From assembly GCF_002160765.1 (NCBI RefSeq), contig NZ_NFLF01000007.1, positions 1-64,000 on the forward strand: 64,000 bases of DNA, written 5' to 3'. A model generated the notes under the pieces. The model saw nothing but the letters and a program-made list of their open reading frames with translations, did no database searches and was not told the origin of the DNA. The position numbers and the translations under genes are program-made. Position 1 is the first letter of the stretch. Every line of letters begins with the position of its first letter. Shown here one piece after another: positions 52,133 to 62,464 of the stretch. Source of the stretch: Lachnoclostridium sp. An138 (GTDB taxonomy: Bacteria; Bacillota; Clostridia; Lachnospirales; Lachnospiraceae).

Positions 52133-53344
52133 TCACATCATTATCTTCACGAGTCTTGGCCGGAAGCCGCCTTCTTCCAGGCGTTTTACAATCCGGTTCT
52201 TGTGCTCTGTTCCAAAGGCCTCTATCGTGATACGGAGCTCCACGCCTTCCTGGCGGTTTGTGCTGACGAACTGGTTGTGGTCCAGTTTGATGACGTTGCC
52301 CTGCTCTTCAGCGATGAGCTGAGCCACCTGCACCAGCTGGCCCGGTTTGTCGGGAAGAATGGTGGATACGGTAAAGATACGGTCTCTCTGAATCAGGCCG
52401 AACTGCACGACGGAGGACATGGTGATGATGTCCATGTTGCCGCCGCTCAAGATAGAGACAATCTTTTTATTCTTCACGTTCATGTGCCGCAGGGCTGCGA
52501 CAGTCAGAAGGCCGGAATTTTCCACAACCATCTTGTGATTTTCCACTACATCCAGAAAGGCTACGATCAGCTCGTCATCGGTGACTGTGATAATATCGTC
52601 CAGATTTTTCTGAATATAGGGGAAAATCTTTTCTCCCGGCGTCTTGACGGCTGTACCGTCTGCAATGGTGTTGACAGAGGGAAGCGTCGTCACTTTTTTA
52701 TTCTTCAGGGATACCTGCATACAGTTGGCGCCTGCAGGCTCTACGCCGATTACTTTGATATTGGGATTCAGCATTTTGGCCAGGGTGGAGACTCCGGTAC
52801 AGAGTCCGCCTCCGCCGATGGGGACGAGAATGTAATCTACGAGAGGAAGCTCCTTTACGATCTCCATGGCAATGGTTCCCTGTCCGGTGGCCACCGCCAG
52901 ATCATCGAAAGGATGGATAAAAGTGTAACCATGTTCCTCGGCCAGTCTGTACGCATGCTCACAGGCTTCATCGTAGACGTTGCCGTAAAGTACCACCTCA
53001 GCGCCGTAGCTCTTGGTGCGCTCTACTTTCATCAGGGGCGTCGTCGTCGGCATGACGATGACTGCTTTTGCGCCGTAAGCCTTCGCCGCGTAGGCCACGC
53101 CCTGGGCATGGTTTCCGGCAGAAGCCGTAATCAGTCCCTTTGCCCGCTCTTCATCGGTCAGCGTGCTGATCTTATAATAGGCGCCGCGAATCTTGTAGGC
53201 TCCAGTCACCTGCATGTTCTCCGGCTTCAGATAGACCTTGTTTCCTGTCTGCTCGCTGAAATACTGGCTGTACAAAAGCTTTGTCTCTATGGCAACCTTT
53301 TTTACTACCTCAGAAGCTTCTTCAAATTTCTCTAATGTAAGCAT
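52133..53344 (-). CDS. ilvA: Threonine ammonia-lyase (threonine dehydratase), ACT-containing
   Basis: 403-residue PLP enzyme making 2-oxobutanoate from threonine. The PLP lysine is Lys51 in QVTGAYKIRGA; the glycine-rich phosphate loop is GGGGLC. A C-terminal ACT-like domain (TVSTILPDKPGQLVQVAQLIAEEQGNV) resembles the biodegradative/short TdcB-type arrangement. It lies 15 bases after ftsY, probably at the tail of that operon. The gene ends next to an exceptionally stable hairpin. Confidence 0.95.
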   Translation of the reverse strand: MLTLEKFEEASEVVKKVAIETKLLYSQYFSEQTGNKVYLKPENMQVTGAYKIRGAYYKISTLTDEERAKGLITASAGNHAQGVAYAAKAYGAKAVIVMPTTTPLMKVERTKSYGAEVVLYGNVYDEACEHAYRLAEEHGYTFIHPFDDLAVATGQGTIAMEIVKELPLVDYILVPIGGGGLCTGVSTLAKMLNPNIKVIGVEPAGANCMQVSLKNKKVTTLPSVNTIADGTAVKTPGEKIFPYIQKNLDDIITVTDDELIVAFLDVVENHKMVVENSGLLTVAALRHMNVKNKKIVSILSGGNMDIITMSSVVQFGLIQRDRIFTVSTILPDKPGQLVQVAQLIAEEQGNVIKLDHNQFVSTNRQEGVELRITIEAFGTEHKNRIVKRLEEGGFRPRLVKIMM

Positions 53345-53359
53345 GCTCTCGTCTCTCCT

Positions 53360-54292
53360 TTACTTCTCCTGGTGAAATAACGCGTTTACAAACTCATCTG
53401 CATCGAACTTCTGCAGATCTTCAATGCTTTCTCCCACGCCGATGTATTTTACCGGAATGCCAAGCTCTGACTCAATAGCCACGGCGATGCCGCCCTTGGC
53501 TGTCCCGTCCAGCTTTGTCAGAATAATGCCCGTGATGTCCACAACCTCTTTGAACTGACGGGCCTGCTCCAGCGCGTTCTGTCCTGTGGTTCCGTCCAGC
53601 ACTACCAGAGTCTCCCGGAAAGCCTCCGGATACTCTCTGTCAATGATCCGGTTGATTTTGCGAAGCTCCTCCATCAGGTTCTTCTTGTTATGAAGACGCC
53701 CGGCGGTGTCGCAGAGCAGCACGTCCGCATGGCGTGCCTTCGCCGCGCAGACCGCATCGTAGACCACGGAAGCCGGGTCCGCTCCCTCGCAGCCGCTGAT
53801 GATATCGACTCCGGCGCGGTTTGCCCACTCGGTCAGCTGTTCGCCCGCCGCCGCACGGAAGGTATCTGCCGCCGCAAGGATGACCTTCTTGCCCTGATCT
53901 TTGAGCTTTCCGGCCAGCTTTCCCACGGATGTGGTCTTTCCCACGCCGTTGACTCCGATCACCAGGACCACGGATTTCTCCTGCTCAAACCGGTAAGCCA
54001 CCTCGCCCACCTGCATCTGATCCTTGATGCTTCTAATCAAAAGCTCTTTGCACTCGGAAGGATCTTTGATCTTCTGTTCCTTTACCTTCTGCTTCAGATC
54101 CTCCAGAATCGCATTGGTGGCATTGATGCCGATATCCCCCATAATGAGGATTTCTTCGATTTCTTCATAGAAATCATCGTCGATAGCTGAATATCCGCTG
54201 AAAATGTTGTCGATTCCGGCCGCAATATTCGCCCGTGTCTTGGCCAGGCCCGACACAAGGCGGCTGAAAAAGCCTTTCTTTTCTTCCGGCAT
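53360..54292 (-). CDS. ftsY: Signal recognition particle receptor FtsY
   Basis: 310-residue SRP receptor GTPase. N domain, then GVNGVGKTTSVGKLAGKL, DTAGRLHNKKNLMEEL and TKLDGTAKGG. It lacks the long acidic A domain of E. coli, usual in Firmicutes. It follows smc by 67 bases in the conserved rnc-smc-ftsY order. Confidence 0.97.
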   Translation of the reverse strand: MPEEKKGFFSRLVSGLAKTRANIAAGIDNIFSGYSAIDDDFYEEIEEILIMGDIGINATNAILEDLKQKVKEQKIKDPSECKELLIRSIKDQMQVGEVAYRFEQEKSVVLVIGVNGVGKTTSVGKLAGKLKDQGKKVILAAADTFRAAAGEQLTEWANRAGVDIISGCEGADPASVVYDAVCAAKARHADVLLCDTAGRLHNKKNLMEELRKINRIIDREYPEAFRETLVVLDGTTGQNALEQARQFKEVVDITGIILTKLDGTAKGGIAVAIESELGIPVKYIGVGESIEDLQKFDADEFVNALFHQEK

Positions 54293-54359
54293 GTTCCTGT
54301 TCCCCCTGTCATATTCCGCCCGGCAGATTCAAAAACCGTTTTTTTTCTGCCAAAGCTGC

Positions 54360-57300
54360 TTATTCATCCAGCTCCTCTTCTATCAGGTTTACGGAAACGA
54401 GAGCAGACACGCCCTTTTCCTGCATGGTGATTCCATACAGCCTGTCGGCGGCCTCCATCGTTCCTTTCCTATGTGTAATAATAATAAACTGCGTATTATT
54501 TGTCAACTTGTGCAGGTATTTCGCAAAGCGTCCCACGTTGGAATCATCCAGGGCAGCCTCAATCTCGTCCAGCAGACAGAAGGGCGACGGCTTCAGATTC
54601 TGAATGGCAAACAGAAGCGAGATCGCGGTCAGCGCCTTTTCTCCTCCGGAGAGCTGCATCATGTTCTGCAGCTTTTTGCCGGGCGGCTGAGCGATAATCC
54701 GCACGCCGGCCTCCAGAATATCTCCCTCTTCGTCCAGCTCCAGGGTTCCTTTTCCACCTCCGAACAGCTCCCGGAACGCTTTGTCAAACTCCACGCGTAT
54801 CTTTGCAAACTGTTCCTCAAACTGGCGGCGCATACCTGTATCCAGTTCTTTGATAATATCCAGCAGCGTCTCCTCCGCCTTCACCAGATCGTTTCTCTGA
54901 TTGTTCATAAAGGTGTAGCGCTCGGAAATATTCTTGTAATCCTCGATGGCATTCACATTGACGTCTCCGAGCCTGCGGATCTCATCCTTCAGAGCCGCGA
55001 TCTGCTTTTTCAGCCCAGCCGGATCGGTGTATTCCTCATCCCGCAGAGGCAGGGCCATATTATAGGTAAGTTCATACTCCTCCCACATATAGGCCGCCTG
55101 AGAATCGGAAGCTTCCTCCAGTTTTTCTCTCTGGCTGTTCAGACGGAAGACCTCCCGATCCAGCAGATTCTTCTGCTCAGAAAGCTCCTCCCTCCGGGAG
55201 AAAAACTCTTTCTGTCCGGACAGGAGCGCATCCCGCCTTCCGGACAGCTCCGCTGTCTTCTTCTCCAGCTCCGCGCTTCTGGCTGTGAGCTGCTCAATCT
55301 GGCCGGTCAGGGCCAGAATTCCTTCTTCTTTCGCCTTTACATCCTTATTTCCTTCCAGAACTCCCGCCTTCAGGTCCTCTTCCTCCAGACGGAGGCGATC
55401 CAGTTCCCGGTCGATACGGGCCACATTTTCTCCGGCAAACTCTGCCTTCTGGGTCAAGCTTGCCACTTCCAGATGTACCTCTTCTGCTTCCCGGATACAG
55501 TCTGCTTCTTTCCTTTTCAGCTCTTCCAGTTCTGTCTGCGCTTCCGAAATCCGTGCTTCATTTGTCTTTTCCTGCTGCTCTGACTCCGTAAGCTCTTCCG
55601 CGATAGCCTCCCGGCTCTTCTGAATATCCCGGAACTGCTCTTCCAGTTGATTTAATTCTGTCTGAAGTCCCTCATAGCCCTCTTCAATCTCTTTCAGCCG
55701 CTTTTCCGCCTGATCCGCGTTCAGCTTGGCTGTATTCTGGAGCAGGAACTGCTCCTGCAGACGGGTATTCAGGTCTTCTGCTTCCTTCCGGCAGACGCGC
55801 CGCCTTTCCTTCAGATCCTCGATCCGCTCCCGGGCTTCTTTCAGATCCTGATCCAGACGGCGTACATTTTCTTCCAGCTCTTCCAGCTCCCGGCGCCGTC
55901 CCAGAAGATTGCTGGAATTCCGGAACGCTCCTCCCGTCATGGAACCGCCGGGACTCAGGTATTCGCCTTCCAGCGTGACGATATGAAGAGAATGTCCGTA
56001 TTTCCGGGCAATCCGTATGGCGTCGTCGATCCCTTCCGCCACAAGCACCCGGCCCAGCAGATAGTTTACGATTCCCGCGTATTTTTCATCAGACTCCACA
56101 AGAGAACTGGCAAGACCTATCGCGCCTTTCTCTCCCAGGGCCTCTTTTTTCGGAAAATTATCCCTGTTTCCCACGCTGGTCAGCGGCAGGAAGGTGGCGC
56201 GGCCAAAACGGTTCTGTTTCAGGAACGCGATCATTTCCTTGGCCGTCTCTTCTCTGTCTGTTACAATGTTCTGGATGTTTCCGCCCAGAGCCGTCTCCAC
56301 CGCAGTCTCGTATTTCTGATCTACCCGGATCAAATCCGCTACCACGCCGAGGATACCCGGCTTCCGGCTCTTCTGCTCCATGACTTTTTTGATACTGCTT
56401 CCATAACCGTCATAGCGTTCTGCCATGTTTCGCAGGGATTCCAGTCTTGAGGATTCCCGGTGGTAAGCGCTCTGTCCCACTTCCAGTTCCTCATTCAATT
56501 TCCCCAGCTGCCTGCGGAAGCCCTCTGCTTCCTCTTCCTTTTCCTTCTGGGAGACAGTCAGCTCCAGAATCCGGGAACTGACCTCCATCAGCTCCTTCTG
56601 ATACTTTTCAAAGGATGCCCGCTGGGTCTCCTCGCTGGTTCTGGCCTCCAGAAGCTTCTGAGTCAGCTCTGATTTTCGCAGCTGGGCCTGTTCCTGCATG
56701 GCATCATAACGCTGCAGCCGTCCCTTGGTGGACGCCCGCTCGTTCAGCAGACTGATGATCTCATTTTTACTCTGCTCCGCCGTCTGGTTCAGCCCGTCAA
56801 TCTGGGCGCGCAGCTCTCTCAGCTTTTCACCCGCCGCCCTTGAGACAGAAGATACCTCTTTCAGCTGGGCGTCCAGCTGCTTCTGCTCTTCCGTAAAGCG
56901 TTTTCTGGTCTCTCTCCGCTCCAGAATATCATCTCCGATGGCAGAAAGCCGGTCCTGCTTCTGCTCCTCCCCGGAGCGGACAGATTTGATCTGTTCTTTT
57001 AAAAGCTCAATCTGGTTTTCCATCTGCTGGCGGCTCAGATCATTCTGAGACGCGGCTTCCTTCGCGGCGTCCAGGCTGGTATTCAGCTCCTCCAGCTCTT
57101 CCTCAATTCTGGAATGCTCTTTCTTGATTTTCTCATACTCCAGATTCGTCTCGTCCAGATTCGTCTGCGCCGTCTCCGCCTTCGAAACCAGCTCAGACAG
57201 CTGTTTCTGCAGACGGTCTGTCTCCAGAAGAAACATATTCACATCATAGATCTTTAATGTCTCTTTTTTCTTCAGATACAGCTTTGCCGTCTCCGACTGT

Positions 57301-57920
57301 TTTTCCAGAGGCCCCAGCTGCTTTTCCAGCTCCGCCAGAATATCGTTGATACGCAGAATATTCTGCTTCTCATCCTCCAGCTTTTTCTGGGCTGTATTCT
57401 TTCTCCTCTTAAACTTTACGATACCGGTGGCCTCGTCAAACAGCTCTCTGGATTCCTCCGGCCTGCTGCTCAAGATCCGGTCAATCTGTCCCTGGCCGAT
57501 GATGGAATAGCCTTCTTTTCCGATACCGGTATCATAGAACAGCTCATTGACATCTTTCAGACGGCAGACTGTTCCGTTGATGAGATACTCGCTCTCACCG
57601 GAGCGGTACAGACGCCGGGATACCGTTACCTCTTCATAATCTATGGCCAGCTGATGGTCCGAATTGTCCAGGGTAATCGCCACGTAGGCATAGCTTAAGG
57701 GCCGGCGGTTCTCTGTTCCCGCAAAAATGACATCCTGCATGCTGCCGCCGCGCAGCTGCTTGACTCTCTGTTCTCCCAGCACCCAGCGCACCGCGTCGGC
57801 CACGTTGCTCTTTCCGCTTCCGTTCGGCCCTACGATTCCCGTAATTCCATTGTGAAATTCAAATACAATTTTATTTGCAAAGGACTTAAAGCCCTGTACT
57901 TCAATGCTTTTTAAATACAT
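54360..57920 (-). CDS. smc: Chromosome segregation ATPase SMC
   Basis: 1,186-residue condensin ATPase. The head has GPNGSGKSNVADAVRWVLGEQ at the N-terminus and LSGGEKALTAISLLFAIQ plus Walker B FCLLDEIEAALDD at the C-terminus. Two long coiled coils (about 170-500 and 670-1000) surround a hinge (LGVVADLIRVDQKYETAVETALGGNIQNIV). The length is normal. It lies 10 bases after rnc. Confidence 0.98.
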   Translation of the reverse strand: MYLKSIEVQGFKSFANKIVFEFHNGITGIVGPNGSGKSNVADAVRWVLGEQRVKQLRGGSMQDVIFAGTENRRPLSYAYVAITLDNSDHQLAIDYEEVTVSRRLYRSGESEYLINGTVCRLKDVNELFYDTGIGKEGYSIIGQGQIDRILSSRPEESRELFDEATGIVKFKRRKNTAQKKLEDEKQNILRINDILAELEKQLGPLEKQSETAKLYLKKKETLKIYDVNMFLLETDRLQKQLSELVSKAETAQTNLDETNLEYEKIKKEHSRIEEELEELNTSLDAAKEAASQNDLSRQQMENQIELLKEQIKSVRSGEEQKQDRLSAIGDDILERRETRKRFTEEQKQLDAQLKEVSSVSRAAGEKLRELRAQIDGLNQTAEQSKNEIISLLNERASTKGRLQRYDAMQEQAQLRKSELTQKLLEARTSEETQRASFEKYQKELMEVSSRILELTVSQKEKEEEAEGFRRQLGKLNEELEVGQSAYHRESSRLESLRNMAERYDGYGSSIKKVMEQKSRKPGILGVVADLIRVDQKYETAVETALGGNIQNIVTDREETAKEMIAFLKQNRFGRATFLPLTSVGNRDNFPKKEALGEKGAIGLASSLVESDEKYAGIVNYLLGRVLVAEGIDDAIRIARKYGHSLHIVTLEGEYLSPGGSMTGGAFRNSSNLLGRRRELEELEENVRRLDQDLKEARERIEDLKERRRVCRKEAEDLNTRLQEQFLLQNTAKLNADQAEKRLKEIEEGYEGLQTELNQLEEQFRDIQKSREAIAEELTESEQQEKTNEARISEAQTELEELKRKEADCIREAEEVHLEVASLTQKAEFAGENVARIDRELDRLRLEEEDLKAGVLEGNKDVKAKEEGILALTGQIEQLTARSAELEKKTAELSGRRDALLSGQKEFFSRREELSEQKNLLDREVFRLNSQREKLEEASDSQAAYMWEEYELTYNMALPLRDEEYTDPAGLKKQIAALKDEIRRLGDVNVNAIEDYKNISERYTFMNNQRNDLVKAEETLLDIIKELDTGMRRQFEEQFAKIRVEFDKAFRELFGGGKGTLELDEEGDILEAGVRIIAQPPGKKLQNMMQLSGGEKALTAISLLFAIQNLKPSPFCLLDEIEAALDDSNVGRFAKYLHKLTNNTQFIIITHRKGTMEAADRLYGITMQEKGVSALVSVNLIEEELDE

Positions 57921-57930
57921 GTCTCACGAC

Positions 57931-58614
57931 CTATCTGTCTTTTTGTCTCTTTAAAATGGCACGGTAAGCAGCCTCCTGCTCCGCCGCCTTCTTGGTCCGG
58001 CCGCTGCCTGTCCCAAGAATATCGTTTCCCAGGGAAACCGTGACCGTAAAACGCTTGTTGTGATCCGGCCCCTCTTCTTTGATCAGCTCATAGCGCAGAG
58101 GCTCTTCTGTCTCGCTCTGAATCTGCTCCTGAAGGATAGTCTTGCTATCGAAAAAGAGTTTTTTATGTTCAATGTCATTTAAAATGAAATGATGAACAAA
58201 TTCTTTCGCATTAGCAAAACCACCGTCCAGATAAATGGCTCCAAGCAAAGCTTCCATGGCATCCGAGGTAATGGAGTCCCGCTCCCTTCCTCCGGTCAGT
58301 TCCTCGCCCTTTCCCAGGCGCAGCCAGGTTCCAAGTCCCAGATCCCGCGCGCAGAGCGCCAGCGTCTGCTCACAGACGATGCTTGCCCTGGTCCGGGTGG
58401 CTTCTCCCTCCGGCATCTCCGGGTAATTCAGATACAAATATTCGCTTGTGGCCAGCTCCAGAACCGCGTCGCCCAGGAATTCCAGCCTCTCATTATTCAA
58501 AAGCCTGTCCATGTGGCGCTCATTGGCGTATGAGCTGTGGCAGAGGGCCTGCTCCAGAAGCCTTCTGTCATGAAAATGATACCCCAGCTTTTCTTCCAGT
58601 TCTTCCAGTTTCAT
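57931..58614 (-). CDS. rnc: Ribonuclease III
   Basis: 227-residue double-strand-specific RNase. The catalytic signature is NERLEFLGDAVLEL with a second acidic patch in DAMEALLGAIYLDGG; a C-terminal dsRNA-binding domain follows (VSLGNDILGTGSGRTKKAAEQEAAYRAI). The length is standard. It lies between acpP and smc. Given the abundance of long perfect hairpins in the region, it is a natural candidate for processing them. Confidence 0.97.
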   Translation of the reverse strand: MKLEELEEKLGYHFHDRRLLEQALCHSSYANERHMDRLLNNERLEFLGDAVLELATSEYLYLNYPEMPEGEATRTRASIVCEQTLALCARDLGLGTWLRLGKGEELTGGRERDSITSDAMEALLGAIYLDGGFANAKEFVHHFILNDIEHKKLFFDSKTILQEQIQSETEEPLRYELIKEEGPDHNKRFTVTVSLGNDILGTGSGRTKKAAEQEAAYRAILKRQKDR

Positions 58615-58715
58615 ATCGTTTCTCCCAATGAATTTGACAAAAGGCTGCCGGAAATATAGAATCAGGACTTCCTTTCATCTACATTTACAGCAGCCCCTGG
58701 TTTTCGTAAAACAGC

Positions 58716-58949
58716 TTAGTTATTAAGCGCGTTCTTGATCTCTTCTACCGCGTCGCCTACAGACACGATCTTCTCTGCTTCTTCCTGATCGATCTCAATG
58801 TCGAACTCTTCCTCGATTCCCATGATAATCTGGAATACGTCCAGAGAATCTGCTCCCAGATCATCCACAAAGGTGGTCTCCATTGTAATTTCATTCTCAT
58901 CCACATTCAGGACGTCCGCAATAATTCCTTTTAATTTTTCAAATTCCAT
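58716..58949 (-). CDS. acpP: Acyl carrier protein
   Basis: 77-residue acidic carrier of fatty acid synthesis; the phosphopantetheine serine is in [21 protein letters not shown]. It lies five bases after plsX and about 100 bases before rnc. The start follows AAGGATAAGACA at good spacing. Confidence 0.97.
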   Translation of the reverse strand: MEFEKLKGIIADVLNVDENEITMETTFVDDLGADSLDVFQIIMGIEEEFDIEIDQEEAEKIVSVGDAVEEIKNALNN

Positions 58950-58953
58950 TGTC

Positions 58954-59967
58954 TTATCCTTCCTCTCTTAAAATATTCTCTCTGATTTTATCATTAATCC
59001 GCTGCTCCTTAAATGTGACGCACTGGATAATGGAATTCTTTACTTCCTTTGCCTTGGAGCTTCCATGGGTCTTCACTACCAGGCCGTTCAGGCCCAGAAG
59101 CGGAGCTCCGCCGTACTCCGAAGCGTCAAAGGACTTCACTGTCTGCTTCAGGGCCGGTTTCACGAGAAGGGCTCCTATCTTGCTGCGCAGAGAGCTCATC
59201 ATTCCTTCTTTGATCTTGCTGATCAGCACGGCTCCCACGCCTTCATAAAGCTTGAGAATCACATTGCCCACAAAGGCTTCGCAGACTATCACATCCGCCT
59301 GCCCGTGGGGAATCTCCCTGGCTTCGATGCTTCCGATAAAATTAATATCTGTGCACGCCTTCAGAAGCGGAAAGGTCTCTTTCACAAGAGCATTTCCCTT
59401 TTCCTCCTCCGCGCCGATATTGACAATCGCCACCCTGGGATTCTTCACTCCCATGACATGTTCCATATAAATGGAACCCATCTTTGCGAACTGCACCAGA
59501 TGAGAAGGTCTGGCGTCCACATTCGCGCCGCAGTCCACCAAAAGGGAAACTCCTTTTTCTGTGGGAATCAGCGGTGCGAGAGGCGGTCTTTCCACTCCTT
59601 TGATACGGCCTACCAGCAGCTGTCCTCCTACCAGCACGGCTCCTGAACTGCCAGCAGATACAAAAGCGTCTGCCGTTCCATCCTTTACAAGCTTCATCCC
59701 GACTACGATGGAAGAATCCTTCTTTTTCCGGATTGCAGCCACCGGCGGCTCTGCCGTCTCGATGACCTCCGTCGCGTTCACCACTTCGATCTGAGGCTCT
59801 CTATAAGAATAAGCCTTTAACTTTTCCCGAATCAGTTCTTCCTTTCCTACAAGAAATACCTTGATGTCTTCCCGTAAACCGACGGCCTCCATGGCTCCCT
59901 TGATAATCTCATCAGGAGCATTGTCGCCGCCCATTGCATCCAGCGCAACCTTAATCATTTCCTGCAT
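58954..59967 (-). CDS. plsX: Phosphate acyltransferase PlsX
   Basis: 337-residue enzyme turning acyl-ACP into acyl phosphate for phospholipid synthesis. Conserved segments are [19 protein letters not shown] and [13 protein letters not shown]-like [17 protein letters not shown]. The start at 59967 follows GGAGGAAGAGATC; an inner ATG is too close to that site. It heads the plsX-acpP-rnc-smc-ftsY group. Confidence 0.96.
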   Translation of the reverse strand: MQEMIKVALDAMGGDNAPDEIIKGAMEAVGLREDIKVFLVGKEELIREKLKAYSYREPQIEVVNATEVIETAEPPVAAIRKKKDSSIVVGMKLVKDGTADAFVSAGSSGAVLVGGQLLVGRIKGVERPPLAPLIPTEKGVSLLVDCGANVDARPSHLVQFAKMGSIYMEHVMGVKNPRVAIVNIGAEEEKGNALVKETFPLLKACTDINFIGSIEAREIPHGQADVIVCEAFVGNVILKLYEGVGAVLISKIKEGMMSSLRSKIGALLVKPALKQTVKSFDASEYGGAPLLGLNGLVVKTHGSSKAKEVKNSIIQCVTFKEQRINDKIRENILREEG

Positions 59968-60146
59968 GATCTCTTCCTCCTGGTCTTCCTGCCGGGACAG
60001 GCAGAATTCCCCACCCGGCCAGGTCCTTTATCATAATACTAGATATTAATTGAGAAAGCAACCGTATTTTTGCAAAAAATAGATCCGTCCCGGGGAGTCA
60101 AATACCCCGCCGCAGGCAGCCGGTTGGATGCCCCGCTGCCCGCGGA

Positions 60147-60190
60147 AATAAAAAGAAGGCGGCTGTACACCCCCGCATACAGCTGCCTTC
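60147..60190 (-). terminator. Rho-independent terminator of blaR1-like gene
   Basis: GAAGGCGGCTGTA (60155-60167) pairs with TACAGCTGCCTTC (60178-60190), one G-T pair; the minus-strand flank is TTTTTATTT. It ends the regulator operon before plsX. Between it and plsX lies another CGGGG/CCCCG hairpin near 60095-60110 of unclear role. Confidence 0.85.
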
Positions 60191-60243
60191 CTTTTCCAGC
60201 CATTTTTCTATCTTCGCTTCTCCGTCTTTTCCCGGTAATTTTT

Positions 60244-62442
60244 CTACTGTGATTCCAGTCTTCTGTCCAGTCTCTGAACGGCATCTTCACTCAGCAGATA
60301 TGTTACATCTGAATACTGGCTGTGGGTCAGCGTGTTTCCCAGAGCCAGATAATGATTCAGGCAGCGTTCACAGGCATCATCCCCCAGATAATAGAGCAGA
60401 TCCTGCAGTACGTCAAACGGAAAGTCTTCCTTATCCGTCTCCTGTACCAGTTCTACTGCCGTGTCCTCTTCCATATATGGCAGAAGTTCCACAATAGTTC
60501 TTCCGGAAAGAGCCGGGTGCTCTCCGTCTTTCACAGCCTGCACCAGGATGTCTCCCGCTTCCTTCTCATCTGCGTAGAGAAATACCTCCTCCAGCTCCAG
60601 TCCGGTAAAAGTCTGGCCCTGAACGAGAAGAGCCTGAAATGCCCCTCCTGCCACATCCTTGTCCAGACTGCTCAGGGCAGACAGAAACTCTTCCTTTCCG
60701 GCCATGCCGGCTCGAATATTCTCAACCAGCCGGCCCGCATCTTCGTCCTCCTCCGTATGATACACAGCCGAAAGTTTCCCTGAATTCAGGCCTTTCAGCG
60801 AAATATCCAGCTTTTCCAGCTTTGTCTCCCGCCCGGTCATCTTAATAACATTCCGTCCGGGCTCCAGCGTCAGAGAAATGTCCTGTTCTGTTCCATCTTC
60901 CGTCAGAGTCCTTACAGCTCCGTCCGGATTTGTATAGACCAGCTTAAACTCCCCGGAAAGAAGTTTCCAGGAAGAACGGACCGTAATTTCCACCGGTTCC
61001 TCCGCCTGCGCGATCAGGATAGAATCAGAGCCGCAGAAGGCAAAGCTCTCCGCCTGAATCTCCCGGCTGCCGCCCTCTCCTCCGCCGCTGTAAAAATATG
61101 CCCGCCATACTCCATCCACATCTTTACCCGCGAGAAGCTCTTCGTCATCATAGACGCGCCAGGCATCCTCGGAAGGGCTGATGTCGAAGGAAGCGTTCAT
61201 TATTTCATTTCTCCAGCCGCCTCCGATTCCGTCTATCAGGCTGGACAGGAAGCCTCCAGAGTCCTCCCCTCCCTCTTCCGAGGCACCGCCACTCACGGAA
61301 GAATCTTCTGAGGGCACGTTATCCGTCTGCCTATAAGCAGAGGGCGTACAGGCTGCCAGAACCGCCGCGGCTGCAAAGAGAAGAACAGACAGAAAGATGA
61401 CCGCTGTTCCCCGCTTCCGGAAAACCAGAATTCCCCGCAGACGCTCCTTCAGATTTTCCCGCCCCTCCAGAAGAGTGGCTGAGAGAACGCTTCTGCGCAG
61501 CTTTATCTGTCTCTCCGCCGTATCCAGCAAAATATTTCCATAACTCTGCCGCTCCTGCTCTGTCAAGGGCGCAATCACTGCTTCATCGCAGGAAAGCTCG
61601 CAGTCTCTGTCCATCAGCTTTCCCAGAAGCAGCAGCGCCGGATTAAACCAGTGTACGCAGAGAATCAGCTGAAGCAGCCATTTATACCACAGATCATGAC
61701 GTTTTAAATGGATAAACTCATGCCGCAAGATCAGCTCTGCCTCTTCCGGCGCCAGCTCCTCCCGGGGCAGAACAATAAAAGGACGGCGGACCCCGATCAG
61801 CACAGGGCTTGCCACAAGAGGGCTTTCATATATCCAGAGCCATTTCCGGACATGAAGCTTTTCTGCCATCTCTCCCGCCAGGTGCTGGATCTTGTCATCC
61901 TCGACACGCGCACAATCCGCTTTTACATAATTCACGAAATTCCGGTAATTACTGATTCTGACTGCCAGGGACAGCAACGCTCCAAAAAGCCAGATCAGAA
62001 ACAGCCACCGGTAAACTGTCCAGCTCTGTTCTTCTGTCTGTACTGTGGGAACTGCACTCTCCATCTGGCTGGAAGAGCTGTTCTGTACATTCTTCCCTGC
62101 CGCTGTATCTGCTTCTGTATCTGACGCTGTATCCGCTTCTGTATCTGCTTTTGCATCTGCCGCGTCAGCTCCCGCTCCTTCTGTCTCTCCGGCAGCATTC
62201 CCTGTCTCTTCTATGCCTGCCGTCTGCGTCTGCGCCGGACTAAAGACCGCCGGAGCCGGAAAAATTCCCATATCCACATGCACAGGCAGAATCAGCCGGA
62301 GAAGCACAATCAGCCAGAGATAATAATGCCACCGGAAGGAAAACACTTTCCCGGTAAGCGGCCGGAACAGGCAGAACAAAAGACCCAGCGCTGTTCCCGA
62401 AAGAGTCAGAAACAGAAGTTCCAAAATAATCTGACGTTCCAT
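60244..62442 (-). CDS. BlaR1/MecR1-like M56 metalloprotease sensor with novel C-terminal domain
   Basis: 732-residue membrane protein. Four helices surround a zinc protease site LRHEFIHLKRHD; an M56 sensor of this type cleaves the partner BlaI repressor. A further membrane segment precedes a large extracellular region (about 380-732) that lacks penicillin-binding motifs; it has a beta-rich part and a helical part (DILVQAVKDGEHPALSGRTIVELL). Residues near 90-115 are a low-complexity run of Ala/Asp/Glu/Thr. It follows blaI by 22 bases. The sensed signal is unlikely to be simple penicillin acylation. Confidence 0.88.
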   Translation of the reverse strand: MERQIILELLFLTLSGTALGLLFCLFRPLTGKVFSFRWHYYLWLIVLLRLILPVHVDMGIFPAPAVFSPAQTQTAGIEETGNAAGETEGAGADAADAKADTEADTASDTEADTAAGKNVQNSSSSQMESAVPTVQTEEQSWTVYRWLFLIWLFGALLSLAVRISNYRNFVNYVKADCARVEDDKIQHLAGEMAEKLHVRKWLWIYESPLVASPVLIGVRRPFIVLPREELAPEEAELILRHEFIHLKRHDLWYKWLLQLILCVHWFNPALLLLGKLMDRDCELSCDEAVIAPLTEQERQSYGNILLDTAERQIKLRRSVLSATLLEGRENLKERLRGILVFRKRGTAVIFLSVLLFAAAAVLAACTPSAYRQTDNVPSEDSSVSGGASEEGGEDSGGFLSSLIDGIGGGWRNEIMNASFDISPSEDAWRVYDDEELLAGKDVDGVWRAYFYSGGGEGGSREIQAESFAFCGSDSILIAQAEEPVEITVRSSWKLLSGEFKLVYTNPDGAVRTLTEDGTEQDISLTLEPGRNVIKMTGRETKLEKLDISLKGLNSGKLSAVYHTEEDEDAGRLVENIRAGMAGKEEFLSALSSLDKDVAGGAFQALLVQGQTFTGLELEEVFLYADEKEAGDILVQAVKDGEHPALSGRTIVELLPYMEEDTAVELVQETDKEDFPFDVLQDLLYYLGDDACERCLNHYLALGNTLTHSQYSDVTYLLSEDAVQRLDRRLESQ

Positions 62443-62464
62443 AGAATCCTCCCCTCCCTGCTTT

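Noticed and set aside
51068-53335. 755-codon open frame on the plus strand across the recombinase, hairpin region and ilvA
   Set aside because: It is antisense to two well-supported genes, crosses the palindromic non-coding block and shows no family motif or ribosome site; it reflects codon bias of the opposite strand.
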